A DNA stretch of 64,000 nucleotides from Canna indica (GCA_034359265.1 CP136897.1:34955501-35019500), one strand, 5' to 3'. Counted from the first letter of the stretch, positions 34,000 to 46,601 are shown. Notes: generated by a model not told the origin, from the letters alone. Translations and numbers: made by a program.

Positions 34000-34365
34000 T
34001 TCTTTTACTACCTATTTGATTGCACGACGAGATCATTTTTTTTACCAATTTTTCTAACCAAACGTTAAGGACGGACGACGTAGTCGCCATAAAATTTGGC
34101 TGTCGATCGCCCGCGCGGGTCCCGCCGCAACCTCTACGGCAGGCTCGATCGACCAACCGACCCGAAAAATTAAAATTTGTAAATAAATAAGGAAAATAAC
34201 ATTTCAATTATTATTTTTCGTTTAAAACGGGAGTAACTCCGTGCATTATTGTCCGATTTTAGCTTTTCACGTGGCGCTGAAACGCGCGCGAAGAGACGAA
34301 GAAAATGACCCCGAGTTGTCCCTCGGACGCTCACCCTTATTAGCCGACGATCCGAAGTGCATGAC

Positions 34366-34484
34366 GGGTGCGATCATACTTGCACTAACGCACCGGATCC
34401 CATCAGAACTTCGAACTTAAGTGTGCTTGCGCGAGAGTGGTACTAGGATGGGTGACCCCTTGGGAAGTCCTCGTGTTGCACCTT
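34366..34484 (+). rRNA. 5S rRNA: 5S rRNA gene copy 72, family F65C
   Basis: Full length. Changes: C15T, A16T, C46T, G51C, C57T, G65C, A74G, C95T. A16T weakens helix II further. Confidence 0.95.
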
Positions 34485-34851
34485 TTTTTTTACTACATAT
34501 TTATTTGCACGACGAGATCGTTTTTTTTACCAATCTTTCTAACCAAACGTTAAGGACGGACGACGTCGTCAACATAAAATTTGGCTGTCGATCGCCCGCG
34601 CGGGGCCCGCCGCAAACTCTATGGCCGGCTCCATCGACCAACCGACCCAAAAAATTAAAATTTGTAAATAAATAAGAAAAATAACATTTCAATTATTATT
34701 TTTCGTTTAAAACGGGCGTAACTCCGTGCATTATTGTCCGATTTCAGCTGTTCACGTGGCGCTGAAAGGCGCGCGAAGAGATGAAGAAAATGACCCCGAA
34801 ACTCTCCCTCGGACTGTCACCCTTATTAGCCGACGATCAGAAGTGGATAAC

Positions 34852-34970
34852 GGTTGCGATCATACCAGCACTAACGCATCGGATCCCATCAGAACTCCGA
34901 AGTTAAGCGTGCTTGGGCGATAGTAGTACTAGGATGGGTGACCCCTTGGGAAGTCCTCATGTTGCACTTT
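34852..34970 (+). rRNA. 5S rRNA: 5S rRNA gene copy 73, family F70T
   Basis: Full length. Changes: G3T, C28T, G70T, C95T, G108A, C117T. Same as copy 41, 15,434 bp away. Confidence 0.95.
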
Positions 34971-35336
34971 TTCTTTTACTACCTATTTGATTGCACGACG
35001 ACATCATTTTTTTTACCAATCTTTCTAACCAAACGTTAAGGACGGACGACGTCGTCGCCATAAATCTTGGCTGTCGATCGCCCGCGCGGGGCCCGCCGCA
35101 ACCTCTACGGCCGGCTCGATCGACCAACCGACCCGAAAAATTAAAATTTGTAAATAAATAAGAAAAATAACATTTCAATTATTATTTTTTATTTAAAACG
35201 GCCGTAACTCCGTGCATTATTGTCCGATTTCAGCTTTTTACGTGGCGCTAAAAGGCGCGCGAAGAGACGAAGAAAATGACCCCGAGCTATCCCTCGGACG
35301 CTCACCCTTATTAGCCGACGATCATAAGTGCATGAC

Positions 35337-35455
35337 GGGTGCGATCATACTAGCACTAACGCACCGGATCCCATCAGAACTTTGAAGTACAGCGTGCTTG
35401 CGCGAGAGTGGTACTAGGATGGGTGAGCCCTTGGGAAGTCCTCGTGTTGCACCTT
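35337..35455 (+). rRNA. 5S rRNA: 5S rRNA gene copy 74, family F65C
   Basis: Full length. Changes: C15T, C46T, C47T, T53A, A54C, G65C, A74G, C91G, C95T. The A box begins GTACAG. Close to the copy at 63904. Confidence 0.95.
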
Positions 35456-35822
35456 TTTTTTTACTACCTATTTGATTGCACGACGAGATCATTTTTTTTA
35501 CCAATCTTTCTAAACAAACGTTAAGGACGGACGACGTCGTCGCCATAAAATTTGGCTGTCGATCGCCCGCGCGGGGTCCGCTGCAACCTCTACGGCCGGC
35601 TCGATCGACCAACCAACTCGAAAAATTAAAATTTGTAAATAAATAAGAAAAATAACGTTTTAATTATTATTTTTCTTTTAAAATGGGCGTAACTCCGTGC
35701 ATTATTGTCCGATTTCAGCTTTTCACGTGGCGCTGAAAGGCGCGCAAAGAGACGAAGAAAATGACCCCCGAACACTTCCTCGGACGCTCACCCTTATTAG
35801 CCGACGATCAGAAGTGCATATC

Positions 35823-35941
35823 GGGTGTGATCATACCAGCACTAACGCACCGGATCCCATCAAAATTCCGAAGTTAAGCGTGCTTGGGCGAGAGTTGTAC
35901 TAGGATGGGTGACCCCCTAGGAAGTCCTCACGTTGTACCTT
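35823..35941 (+). rRNA. 5S rRNA: 5S rRNA gene copy 75, family F74T
   Basis: Full length. Changes: C6T, G41A, C44T, A74T, G97A, G108A, T109C, C114T. The A box is intact. Confidence 0.95.
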
Positions 35942-36306
35942 TTTTTTACTACATATTTGATTGCACGACGAGATCATTTTTTTACCAATCTTTCTAACCA
36001 AACGTTAAGGACGGACGACGTCGTCGACATAAAATTTGGCTGTCGATCGCCCACGCGGGGCTCGCCGCAACCTCTACGGCCGGCTCGATCGACCAACCGA
36101 CCCAAAAAATTATAATTTGTAAATAAATAAGAAAAATAACATTTCAATTATTATTTTTCATTTAAAACGGGCGTAACTCCGTGCATTATTGTTCGATTTC
36201 AGTTGTTCACGTGGCGCTGAATGGCGCGCGAAGAGATGAAGAAAATGACCCCCGAACTCTCCCTCGGACGCTCACCCTTATTAGCCGACGATCAGAAGTG
36301 CATAAC

Positions 36307-36425
36307 GGTTGCGATCATACCAGCACTAACGCATCGAATCCCATCAGAACTCCGAAGTTAAGCGTGCTTGGGCGATACTAGTACTAGTATGGGTGACCCC
36401 TTGGGAAGTCCTCATGTTGCACTTT
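36307..36425 (+). rRNA. 5S rRNA: 5S rRNA gene copy 76, family F70T
   Basis: Full length. Changes: G3T, C28T, G31A, G70T, G72C, G82T, C95T, G108A, C117T. Confidence 0.95.
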
Positions 36426-36791
36426 TTCTTTTACTACCTATTTGATTGCACGACGACATCATTTTTTTTACCAATCTTTCTAACCAAACGTTAAGGACGG
36501 ACGACGTCGTCGCCATAAATCTTGGCTGTCGATCGCCCGCGCATGGCCCGCCGCAACCTCTACGGCCGGCTCGATCGACCAACCGACCCGAAAAATTAAA
36601 ATTTGTAAATAAATAAGAAAAATAACATTTCAATTATTATTTTTCGTTTAAAACGGGCGTAACTCCGTGCATTATTGTCCGATTTCAGCTTTTCACGTGG
36701 CGCTGAAAGGCGCGCGAAGAGAGGAAGAAAATGACCCCGAGTTGTCCCTCAGACGCTCACCCTTATTAGCCGACGATCAAAAGTGCATGAC

Positions 36792-36909
36792 GGGTGCGAT
36801 CATACTAGCACTAACGCACCGGATCCCATCAGAACTCCGAAGTGAAGCGTGCTTGCGCGAGAGTGGTACTAGGATGGGTGACCCTTGGGAAGTCCTCGCG
36901 TTGCACCTT
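36792..36909 (+). rRNA. 5S rRNA: 5S rRNA gene copy 77, chimeric F65C / 1-nt deletion
   Basis: 118 nt. Changes: C15T, T53G, G65C, A74G, one C lost in the C-box run, C95T, T109C. The 5' part resembles the copy at 59535; the 3' part and following spacer match 22791 and 43088. The exchange lies between about 75 and 91. Confidence 0.93.
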
Positions 36910-37275
36910 TTTTTTTACTACCTATTTGATTGCACGACGAGATCATTTTTTTTACCAATCTTTCTAACCAAACGTTATGGACGGACGACGTCGTCGCCAT
37001 AAATATTTGGTGTCGATCGCCCGCGCGGGGCCCGCCGCAACCTCTACTGCCGGCTCGATCGACCAACCGACCCGAAGAATTAAAATTTGTAAATAAATAA
37101 GAAAAATAACATTTCAATTATTATTTTTCGTTTAAAACGGGCGTAACTCCGTGCATTATTGTCCGATTTCAGCTTTTCACGTGGCGCTGAAAGGCACGCG
37201 AACAGACGAAGAAAACGACCCGGAGCTGTCCCTCGGACGCTCACCCTTATTAGCCGATGATCAGAAGTGCATGAT

Positions 37276-37394
37276 GGGTGCGATCATAGCAGCACTAACG
37301 CACCGGATCCCATCAAAACTCCGAAGTTAAGCGTGCTTGGGCGAGAGTAGTACTAGGATGACTGACCCCCTGGGAAGTCCTCGTGTTGCACCTT
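37276..37394 (+). rRNA. 5S rRNA: 5S rRNA gene copy 78, family F14G
   Basis: Full length. Changes: C14G, G41A, G86A, G87C. The C box reads GGATGACTGA. Followed by a T10 run. Confidence 0.95.
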
Positions 37395-37761
37395 TTTTTT
37401 TTACTACCAATTTGATTGCACGACGAGATCATTTTTTTTACCAATCTCTCTAACCAAACGTTAAGGACGGACGACGTCGTCGCCATAAAATTTGGCTGTC
37501 GATCGCCCGCGCGGGGCCCGCCGCAACCTCTACGGCCGGCTCGATCGACCAACCGACCCGAAAAATTAAAATTTGTAAACAAATAAGAAAAATAACATTT
37601 CAATTATTATTTCTCGTTTAAAACGGGCGTAACTCCGTGCATTATTGTCCGATTTTAGCTTTTCACGTGGCGCTGAAAGGCACGGGAAGTGACGAAGAAA
37701 ATGACCCCGAGTTGTCCCTCGGACGCTCACCCATATTAGCCGACGATCAAAAGTGCATGAC

Positions 37762-37880
37762 GGGTGCGATCATACTAGCACTAACGCACCGGATCCCATC
37801 AGAACTGCGAAGTTAAGGGTGCTTGGGCGAGAGTAGTAATAGGATGGGTGACCCCTCGGGAAGTCCTCGCGTTGCACCTT
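37762..37880 (+). rRNA. 5S rRNA: 5S rRNA gene copy 79, family F57G
   Basis: Full length. Changes: C15T, C46G, C57G, C78A, C95T, T96C, T109C. Confidence 0.95.
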
Positions 37881-38246
37881 TTTTTTTACTACCTATTTGA
37901 TTGCACGACGAGATCATTTTTTTTACCAATCTTTCTAACCAAACGTTAAGGACGGACGACGTCGTCGCCATAAATCTTGGCCGTCGATCGCCCGCGCGGG
38001 GCCCGCCGCAACCTCTACTGCATGCTCGATCGACCAACCGACCCGAAAAATTAAAATTTGTAAATAAATAAGAAAAATAACATTTCAATTATTATTTTTC
38101 GTTTAAAACGGGCGTAACTCCGTGCATTATTGTCCGATTTCAGCTTTTCACGAGGCGCTGAAAGGCACGCGAAGAGACGAAGAAAATGACCCCGAGTTGT
38201 CCCTCGGACGCTCACCCTTATAAGCCGACGATCAAAAGTGCATGTC

Positions 38247-38365
38247 GGGTGCGATCATACTAGCACTAACGCTCCGAATCCCACCAGAACTCCGAAGTTA
38301 AGCGTGCTTGCGCGAGAGTGGTACTAGGATGGGTGACCCCTTGGGAAGTCCTCTCGTTGCACCTT
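38247..38365 (+). rRNA. 5S rRNA: 5S rRNA gene copy 80, family F65C
   Basis: Full length. Changes: C15T, A27T, G31A, T38C, G65C, A74G, C95T, G108T, T109C. The upstream element reads TTATAA. Confidence 0.95.
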
Positions 38366-38731
38366 TTTTTTTACTACCTATTTCATTGCACGACGAGATC
38401 ATTTTTTTTACCAATCTTTCTAACCAAACGTTAAGGACGGACGACATCGTCGCCATAAAATTTAGCTGTCGATCGCCCGCGCGGGGCCTGCCGCAACCTC
38501 TACGGCGGGCTCGATCGACCAATCGACCCGAAAAATTAAAATTTGTAAATAAATAAGAAAAATAACATTTCAATTATTATTTTTCATTTAAAACGGGCGT
38601 AACTCCGTGCATTATTGTCCGATTTCAGCTTTTCACGTGGCGCTGAAACGCGCGCGAAGAGACGAAGAAAATGACCCCGAGTTGTTCCTCGGACGCTCAA
38701 CCTTATTAGCCGACGATCAGAAGTGCATGAC

Positions 38732-38850
38732 GGGTGCGATCATACTAGCACTAACGCACCGGATCCCATCAGAACTCCGAAGATATGCGTGCTTGGGCGA
38801 GAGTAGTACTAGGATGGGTGACCCCCTGGGAAGTCCTCGTGTTGCACCTT
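38732..38850 (+). rRNA. 5S rRNA: 5S rRNA gene copy 81, family F52A
   Basis: Full length. Changes: C15T, T52A, A55T. Same gene as copy 53, 13,517 bp away. Confidence 0.95.
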
Positions 38851-39216
38851 TTTTTTTACTACCAATTTGATTGCACGACGAGATCATTTTTTTTACCAAT
38901 CTCTCTAACCAAACGTTAAGGACGGACGACGTCGTCGCCATAAAATTTGGCTGTCGATCGCCCGCGCGGGGCCCGCCGCAACCTCTACGGCCGGCTCGAT
39001 CGACCAACCGACCCGAAAAATTAAAATTTGTAAACAAATAAGAAAAATAACATTTCAATTATTATTTCTCGTTTAAAACGGGCGTAACTCCGTGCATTAT
39101 TGTCCGATTTTAGCTTTTCACGTGGCGCTGAAAGGCACGGGAAGTGACGAAGAAAATGACCCCGAGTTGTCCCTCGGACGCTCAACCATATTAGCCGACG
39201 ATCAAAAGTGCATGAC

Positions 39217-39335
39217 GGGTGCGATCATACTAGCACTAACGCACCGGATCCCATCAGAACTCCGAAGTTAAGGGTGCTTGGGCGAGAGTAGTACTAGGAT
39301 GGGTGACCCCTCGGGAAGTCCTCGCGTTGCACCTT
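39217..39335 (+). rRNA. 5S rRNA: 5S rRNA gene copy 82, family F57G
   Basis: Full length. Changes: C15T, C57G, C95T, T96C, T109C. Confidence 0.95.
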
Positions 39336-39701
39336 TTTTTTTACTACCTATTTGATTGCACGACGAGATCATTTTTTTTACCAATCTTTCTAACCAAACG
39401 TTAAGGACGGACGACGTCGTCGCCATAAATCTTGGCCGTCGATCGCCCGCGCGGGGCCCGCCGCAACCTCTACTGCATGCTCGATCGACCAACCGACCCG
39501 AAAAATTAAAATTTGTAAATAAATAAGAAAAATAACATTTCAATTATTATTTTTCGTTTAAAACGGGCGTAACTCCGTGCATTATTGTCCGATTTCAGCT
39601 TTTCACGAGGCGCTGAAAGGCACGCGAAGAGACGAAGAAAATGACCCCGAGTTGTCCCTCGGACGCTCACCCTTATTAGCCGACGATCAAAAGTGCATGA
39701 C

Positions 39702-39820
39702 GGGTGCGATCATACTAGCACTAACGCTCCGAATCCCATCAGAACTCCGAAGTTAAGCGTGCTTGCGCGAGAGTGGTACTAGGATGGGTGACCCCTTGGG
39801 AAGTCCTCTCGTTGCACCTT
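39702..39820 (+). rRNA. 5S rRNA: 5S rRNA gene copy 83, family F65C
   Basis: Full length. Changes: C15T, A27T, G31A, G65C, A74G, C95T, G108T, T109C. Confidence 0.95.
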
Positions 39821-40186
39821 TTTTTTTACTACCTATTTCATTGCACGACGAGATCATTTTTTTTACCAATCTTTCTAACCAAACGTTAAGGACGGACGAC
39901 ATCGTCGCCATAAAATTTAGCTGTCGATCGCCCGCGCGGGGCCTGCCGCAACCTCTACGGCGGGCTCGATCGACCAACCGACCCGAAAAATTAAAATTTG
40001 TAAATAAATAGGAAAAATAACATTTCAATTATTATTTTTCGTTTAAAACGGGCGTAACTCCGTGCATTATTGTCCGATTTCAGCTTTTCACGTGGCGCTG
40101 AAACGTGCGCGAAGAGACGAAGAAAATGACCCCGAGTTGTCCCTCGGACGCTCACCCTTATTAGCCGACGATCAGAAGTGCATGAC

Positions 40187-40305
40187 GGGTGCGATCATAC
40201 TAGCACTAACGCACCGGATCCCATCAGAACTTCGAACTTAAGTGTGCTTGTGCGAGAGTGGTACTAGGATGGGTGACCCCTTGGGAAGTCCTCGTGTTGC
40301 ACCTT
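40187..40305 (+). rRNA. 5S rRNA: 5S rRNA gene copy 84, A74G without G65C
   Basis: Full length. Changes: C15T, C46T, G51C, C57T, G65T, A74G, C95T. It is the only copy with A74G but not G65C; position 65 is T instead. Confidence 0.95.
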
Positions 40306-40672
40306 TTTTTTTACTACATATTTATTTGCACGACGAGATCGTTTTTTTTACCAATCTTTCTAACCAAACGTTAAGGACGGACGACGTCGTCAACATAAAA
40401 TTTGGTTGTCGATCGCCCGCGCGGGGCCCGCCGCAAACTCTATGGCCGGCTCCATCGACCAACCGACCCAAAAAATTAAAATTTTTAAATAAATAAGAAA
40501 AATAACATTTCAATTATTATTTTTCGTTTAAAACGGGCGTAACTCCGTGCATTATTGTCCGATTTCAGCTGTTCACGTGGCGCTGAAAGGCGCGCGAAGA
40601 GATGAAGAAAATGACCCCGAAACTCTCCCTCGGACTGTCACCCTTATTAGCCGACGATCAGAAGTGGATAAC

Positions 40673-40791
40673 GGTTGCGATCATACCAGCACTAACGCAT
40701 CGGATCCCATCAGAACTTCGAAGTTAAGCGTGCTTGGGCGATAGTAGTACTAGGATGGGTGACCCCTTGGGCAGTCCTCATGTTGCAGTTT
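40673..40791 (+). rRNA. 5S rRNA: 5S rRNA gene copy 85, family F70T
   Basis: Full length. Changes: G3T, C28T, C46T, G70T, C95T, A100C, G108A, C116G, C117T. Confidence 0.95.
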
Positions 40792-41157
40792 TTCTTTTAC
40801 TACCTATTTGATTGCACGACGACATCATTTTTTTTACCAATCTTTCTAACCAAACGTTAAGGACGGACGACGTCGTCGCCATAAATCTTGGCTGTCGATC
40901 GCCCGCGCGGGGCCCGCCGCAACCTCTACGGCCGGCTCGATCGACCAACCGACCCGAAAAATTAAAATTTGTAAATAAATAAGAAAAATAACATTTCAAT
41001 TATTGTTTTTCGTTTAAAACGGGCGTAACTCCGTGCATTATTGTCCGATTTCAGCTTTTCATGTGGCGCTGAAAGGCGCGCGAAGAGACGAAGAAAATGA
41101 CCCCGAGCTGTCCCTCGGACGCTCACCCTTATTAGCCGACGATCAGAAGTGCATGAC

Positions 41158-41276
41158 GGGTGCGATCATACCAGCACTAACGCACCGGATCCGATCAGAA
41201 CTCCGAAGTTAAGTGTGCTTGGGCGAGAGTAGTATTAGGATGGGTGACCCCCTCGGAAGTCCTCGTGTTGCACCTT
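41158..41276 (+). rRNA. 5S rRNA: 5S rRNA gene copy 86, family F36G
   Basis: Full length. Changes: C36G, C57T, C78T, G97C. Followed by a spacer with the 11-bp deletion. Confidence 0.95.
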
Positions 41277-41630
41277 TTTTTTTTAACCTATTTGATTGCA
41301 TGACGAGATCATTTTTTTTACCAATCTTTCTAACCAAACGTTAAGGACGGACGACGTCGTCGCCATAAAATTTGGCTGTCGATCGCCCGCCGCAACCTCT
41401 ACGGCCGGCTCGATCGACCAATCGACCCGAAAAATTAAAATTTGTAAATAAATAAGAAAAATAGCATTTCAATTATTATTTTTCATTTAAAACGGGCGTA
41501 ACTCCGTGCATTATTGTCCGATTTCAGCTTTTCACGTGGCGCTGAAAGGCACGCGAAGAGACGAAGAAAATGACCCCGAGCTGTCCCTCGGACGCTCACC
41601 CTTATTAGCCGAGGATCAGAAGTGCATGAC

Positions 41631-41749
41631 GGGTGCGATCATATCAGCACTAACGCACCGGATCCCATCAGAACTTCGAAGTTAAGTGTGCTTGTGCGAG
41701 AGTAGTACTAGGATGGGTGACCCCCTGGGAAGTCCTCGCGTTGCACCTT
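41631..41749 (+). rRNA. 5S rRNA: 5S rRNA gene copy 87, family F65T
   Basis: Full length. Changes: C14T, C46T, C57T, G65T, T109C. Confidence 0.95.
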
Positions 41750-42116
41750 TTTTTTTACTACCTATTTGATTGCACGACGAGATCATTTTTTTTACCAATC
41801 TTTCTAACCAAACGTTAAGGACAGACGACGTCGCCGCCATAAAATTTGGCTGTCGATCGCCCGCGCGGGGCCCGCCGCAAACTCTACGGCCGGCTCGATC
41901 GACCAACCGACCCGAAAAATTAAAATTTGTAAATAAATAAGAAAAATAACATTTCAATTATTATTTTTCGTTTAAAAATGGCGTAACTCCGTGCATTATT
42001 GTTCGATTTCAGTTGTTCACGTGGCGCTGAATGGCGCGCGAAGAGATGAAGAAAATGACCCCCGAACTCTCCCTCGGACGCTCACCCTTATTAGCCGACG
42101 ATCAGAAGTGCATAAC

Positions 42117-42235
42117 GGTTGCGATCATACCAGCACTAACGCATCGAATCCCATCAGAACTCCGAAGTTAAGCGTGCTTGGGCGATACTAGTACTAGTAT
42201 GGGTGACCCCTTGGGAAGTCCTCATGTTGCACTTT
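42117..42235 (+). rRNA. 5S rRNA: 5S rRNA gene copy 88, family F70T
   Basis: Full length. Changes: G3T, C28T, G31A, G70T, G72C, G82T, C95T, G108A, C117T. Confidence 0.95.
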
Positions 42236-42601
42236 TTCTTTTACTACCTATTTGATTGCACGACGACATCATTTTTTTTACCAATCTTTATAACCAAACG
42301 TTAAGGACGGACGACGTCGTCGCCATAAATCTTGGCTGTCGATCGCCCGCGCGGGGCCCGCCGCAACCTCTACGGCCGGCTCGATCGACCAACCGACCCG
42401 AAAAATTAAAATTTGTAAATAAATAAGAAAAATAACATTTCAATTATTATTTTTCGTTTAAAACGGGCGTAACTCCGTGCATTATTGTCCGATTTCAGCT
42501 TTTCACGTGGCGCTGAAAGGCGCGCGAAGAGAGGAAGAAAATGACCCCGAGTTGTCCCTCGGACGCTCACCCTTATTAGCCGACGATCAAAAGTGCATGA
42601 C

Positions 42602-42720
42602 GGGTGCGATCATACTAGCACTAACGCTCCAGATCCCATCAGAACTCCGAAGTTAAGCGTGCTTGCGCGAGAGTGGTACTAGGATGGGTGACCCCTTGGG
42701 AAGTCCTCGCGTTGCACCTT
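42602..42720 (+). rRNA. 5S rRNA: 5S rRNA gene copy 89, family F65C
   Basis: Full length. Changes: C15T, A27T, G30A, G65C, A74G, C95T, T109C. Confidence 0.95.
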
Positions 42721-43087
42721 TTTTTTTACTACCTATTTCATTGCACGACGAGATCATTTTTTTTACCAATCTTTCTAACCAAACGTTAAGGACGGACGAC
42801 ATCGTCGCCATAAAATTTAGCTGTCGATCGCCCACGCGGGGCCTGCCGCAACCTCTACGGCGGGCTCGATCGACCAACCGACCCGAATAATTAAAATTTG
42901 TAAATAAATAAGAAAAATAACATTTCAATTATTATTTTTCATTTAAAACGGGCGTAACTCCGTGCATTATTGTCCGATTTCAGCTTTTCACGTGGCGCTG
43001 AAAGGCGCGCAAAGAGACGAAGAAAATGACCCCTGAACTCTCCCTCGGAGGCTCACCCTTATTAGCCGACAATCAGAAGTGCATATC

Positions 43088-43205
43088 GGGTGTGATCATA
43101 CCAGCACTAACGCACCGGATCCCATCAGAACTCCGAAGTTAAGGGTGCTTGGGCGAGAGTAGTACTAGGATGGGTGACCCTTGGGAAGTCCTCGCGTTGC
43201 ACCTT
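43088..43205 (+). rRNA. 5S rRNA: 5S rRNA gene copy 90, family F57G, 1-nt deletion
   Basis: 118-nt copy. Changes: C6T, C57G, one C lost in the C-box run, C95T, T109C. Matches copy 48 at an offset of 20,297 bp. Confidence 0.94.
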
Positions 43206-43571
43206 TTTTTTTACTACCTATTTGATTGCACGACGATATCATTTTTTTTACCAATCTTTCTAACCAAACGTTATGGACGGACGACGTCGTCGCCATAAAT
43301 ATTTGGTGTCGATCGCCCGCGCCGGGCCCGCCGCAACCTCTACTGCCGGCTCGATCGACCAACCGACCCGAAGAATTAAAATTTGTAAATAAATAAGAAA
43401 AATAACATTTCAATTATTATTTTTCGTTTAAAACGGGCGTAACTCCGTGCATTATTGTCCGATTTCAGCTTTTCACGTGGCGTTGAAAGGCACGCGAACA
43501 GACGAAGAAAATGACCCGGAGCTGTCCCTCGGACGCTCACCCTTATTAGCCGATGATCAGAAGTGCATGAT

Positions 43572-43690
43572 GGGTGCGATCATAGCAGCACTAACGCACC
43601 GGATCCCATCAAAACTCCGAAGTTAAGCGTGCTTGGGCGAGAGTAGTACTAGGATGACTGACCCCCTGGGAAGTCCTCGTGTTGCACCTT
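43572..43690 (+). rRNA. 5S rRNA: 5S rRNA gene copy 91, family F14G
   Basis: Full length. Changes: C14G, G41A, G86A, G87C. Confidence 0.95.
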
Positions 43691-44056
43691 TTTTTTTACT
43701 ACCAATTTGATTGCACGACGAGATCATTTTTTTTACCAATCTCTCTAACCAAACGTTAAGGACGGACGACGTCGTCGCCATAAAATTTGGCTGTCGATCG
43801 CCCGCGCGGGGCCCGCCGCAACCTCTACGGCCGGCTCGATCGACCAACCGACCCGAAAAATTAAAATTTGTAAACAAATAAGAAAAATAACATTTCAATT
43901 ATTATTTCTCGTTTAAAACGGGCGTAACTCCGTGCATTATTGTCCGATTTTAGCTTTTCACGTGGCGCTGAAAGGCACGGGAAGTGACGAAGAAAATGAC
44001 CCCGAGTTGTCCCTCGGACGCTCACCCATATTAGCCGACGATCAAAAGTGCATGAC

Positions 44057-44175
44057 GGGTGCGATCATACTAGCACTAACGCACCGGATCCCATCAGAAC
44101 TGCGAAGTTAAGGGTGCTTGGGCGAGAGTAGTAATAGGATGGGTGACCCCTCGGGAAGTCCTCGCGTTGCACCTT
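44057..44175 (+). rRNA. 5S rRNA: 5S rRNA gene copy 92, family F57G
   Basis: Full length. Changes: C15T, C46G, C57G, C78A, C95T, T96C, T109C. Confidence 0.95.
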
Positions 44176-44541
44176 TTTTTTTACTACCTATTTGATTGCA
44201 CGACGAGATCATTTTTTTTACCAATCTTTCTAACCAAACGTTAAGGACGGACGACGTCGTCGCCATAAATCTTGGCCGTCGATCGCCCGCGCGGGGCCCG
44301 CCGCAACCTCTACTGCATGCTCGATCGACCAACCGACCCGAAAAATTAAAATTTGTAAATAAATAAGAAAAATAACATTTCAATTATTATTTTTCGTTTA
44401 AAACGGGCGTAACTCCGTGCATTATTGTCCGATTTCAGCTTTTCACGAGGCGCTGAAAGGCACGCGAAGAGACGAAGAAAATGACCCCGAGTTGTCCCTC
44501 GGACGCTCACCCTTATTAGCCGACGATCAAAAGTGCATGAC

Positions 44542-44660
44542 GGGTGCGATCATACTAGCACTAACGCTCCGAATCCCATCAGAACTCCGAAGTTAAGCGT
44601 GCTTGCGCGAGAGTGGTACTAGGATGGGTGACCCCTTGGGAAGTCCTCTCGTTGCACCTT
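44542..44660 (+). rRNA. 5S rRNA: 5S rRNA gene copy 93, family F65C
   Basis: Full length. Changes: C15T, A27T, G31A, G65C, A74G, C95T, G108T, T109C. Confidence 0.95.
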
Positions 44661-45027
44661 TTTTTTTACTACCTATTTCATTGCACGACGAGATCATTTT
44701 TTTTACCAATCTTTCTAACCAAACGTTAAGGACGGACGACATCGTCGCCATAAAATTTAGCTGTCGATCGCCCGCGCGGGGCCTGCCGCAACCTCTACGG
44801 CGGGCTCGATCGACCAACCGACCCGAAAAATTAAAATTTGTAAATAAATAAGAAAAATAACATTTCAATTATTATTTTTCATTTAAAACGGGCGTAACTC
44901 CGTGCATTATTGTCCGATTTCAGCTTTTCACGTGGCGCTGAAAGGCGCGCAAAGAGACGAAGAAAATGACCCCTGAACTCTCCCTCGGAGGCTCACCCTT
45001 ATTAGCCGACGATCAGAAGTGCATATC

Positions 45028-45146
45028 GGGTGTGATCATACCAGCACTAACGCACCGGATCCCATCAGAACTCCGAAGTTAAGGGTGCTTGGGCGAGAGT
45101 AGTACTAGGATAGGTGACCCCTTGGGAAGTCCTCGCGTTGCACCTT
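45028..45146 (+). rRNA. 5S rRNA: 5S rRNA gene copy 94, family F57G
   Basis: Full length. Changes: C6T, C57G, G85A, C95T, T109C. Confidence 0.95.
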
Positions 45147-45512
45147 TTTTTTTACTACCTATTTGATTGCACGACGAGATCATTTTTTTTACCAATCTTT
45201 CTAACCAAACGTTATGGACGGACGACGTCGTCGCCATAAATATTTGGTGTCGATCGCCCGCGCGGGGCCCGCCGCAACCTCTACTGCCGGCTCGATCGAC
45301 CAACCGACCCGAAGAATTAAAATTTGTAAATAAATAAGAAAAATAACATTTCAATTATTATTTTTCGTTTAAAACGGGCGTAACTCCGTGCATTATTGTC
45401 CGATTTCAGCTTTTCACGTGGCGCTGAAAGGCACGCGAACAGACGAAGAAAATGACCCGGAGCTGTCCCTCGGACGCTCACCCTTATTAGCCGATGATCA
45501 GAAGTGCATGAT

Positions 45513-45631
45513 GGGTGCGATCATAGCAGCACTAACGCACCGGATCCCATCAAAACTCCGAAGTTAAGCGTGCTTGGGCGAGAGTAGTACTAGGATGACT
45601 GACCCCCTGGGAAGTCCTTGTGTTGCACCTT
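45513..45631 (+). rRNA. 5S rRNA: 5S rRNA gene copy 95, family F14G
   Basis: Full length. Changes: C14G, G41A, G86A, G87C, C107T. Confidence 0.95.
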
Positions 45632-45997
45632 TTTTTTTACTACCAATTTGATTGCACGACGAGATCATTTTTTTTACCAATCTCTCTAACCAAACGTTAA
45701 GGACGGACGACGTCGTCGCCATAAAATTTGGCTGTCGATCGCCCGCGCGGGGCCCGCCGCAACCTCTACGGCCGGCTCGATCGACCAACCGACCCGAAAA
45801 ATTAAAATTTGTAAACAAATAAGAAAAATAACATTTCAATTATTATTTCTCGTTTAAAACGGGCGTAACTCCGTGCATTATTGTCCGATTTTAGCTTTTC
45901 ACGTGGCGCTGAAAGGCACGGGAAGTGACGAAGAAAATGACCCCGAGTTGTCCCTCGGACGCTCACCCATATTAGCCGACGATCAAAAGTGCATGAC

Positions 45998-46116
45998 GGG
46001 TGCGATCATACTAGCACTAACGCACCGGATCCCATCAGAACTGCGAAGTTAAGGGTGCTTGGGCGAGAGTAGTAATAGGATGGGTGACCCCTCGGGAAGT
46101 CCTCGCGTTGCACCTT
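45998..46116 (+). rRNA. 5S rRNA: 5S rRNA gene copy 96, family F57G
   Basis: Full length. Changes: C15T, C46G, C57G, C78A, C95T, T96C, T109C. Confidence 0.95.
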
Positions 46117-46482
46117 TTTTTTTACTACCTATTTGATTGCACGACGAGATCATTTTTTTTACCAATCTTTCTAACCAAACGTTAAGGACGGACGACGTCG
46201 TCGCCATAAATCTTGGCCGTCGATCGCCCGCGCGGGGCCCGCCGCAACCTCTACTGCATGCTCGATCGACCAACCGACTCGAAAAATTAAAATTTGTAAA
46301 TAAATAAGAAAAATAACATTTCAATTATTATTTTTCGTTTAAAACGGGCGTAACTCCGTGCATTATTGTCCGATTTCAGCTTTTCACGAGGCGCTGAAAG
46401 GCACGCGAAGAGACGAAGAAAATGACCCCGAGTTGTCCCTCGGACGCTCACCCTTATTAGCCGACGATCAAAAGTGCATGAC

Positions 46483-46601
46483 GGGTGCGATCATACTAGC
46501 ACTAACGCTCCGAATCCCATCAGAACTCCGAAGTTAACCGTGCTTGCGCGAGAGTGGTACTAGGATGGGTGACCCCTTGGGAAGTCCTCTCGTTGCACCT
46601 T
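46483..46601 (+). rRNA. 5S rRNA: 5S rRNA gene copy 97, family F65C
   Basis: Full length. Changes: C15T, A27T, G31A, G56C, G65C, A74G, C95T, G108T, T109C. Confidence 0.95.

Larger units (their letters stand above)
22305..36425 (+). repeat. Long segmental duplication, left member
   Basis: The ordered series of gene and spacer variants here recurs at about 42602-58696. The offset is 20,297-20,298 bp from 22791 to 28612. It is 20,334 at 29508, where a 36-bp deletion lies on this side, and 20,818-20,819 from 30477 to 32424. It reaches 23,253 by 33396, after extra units on the other side. Confidence 0.8.
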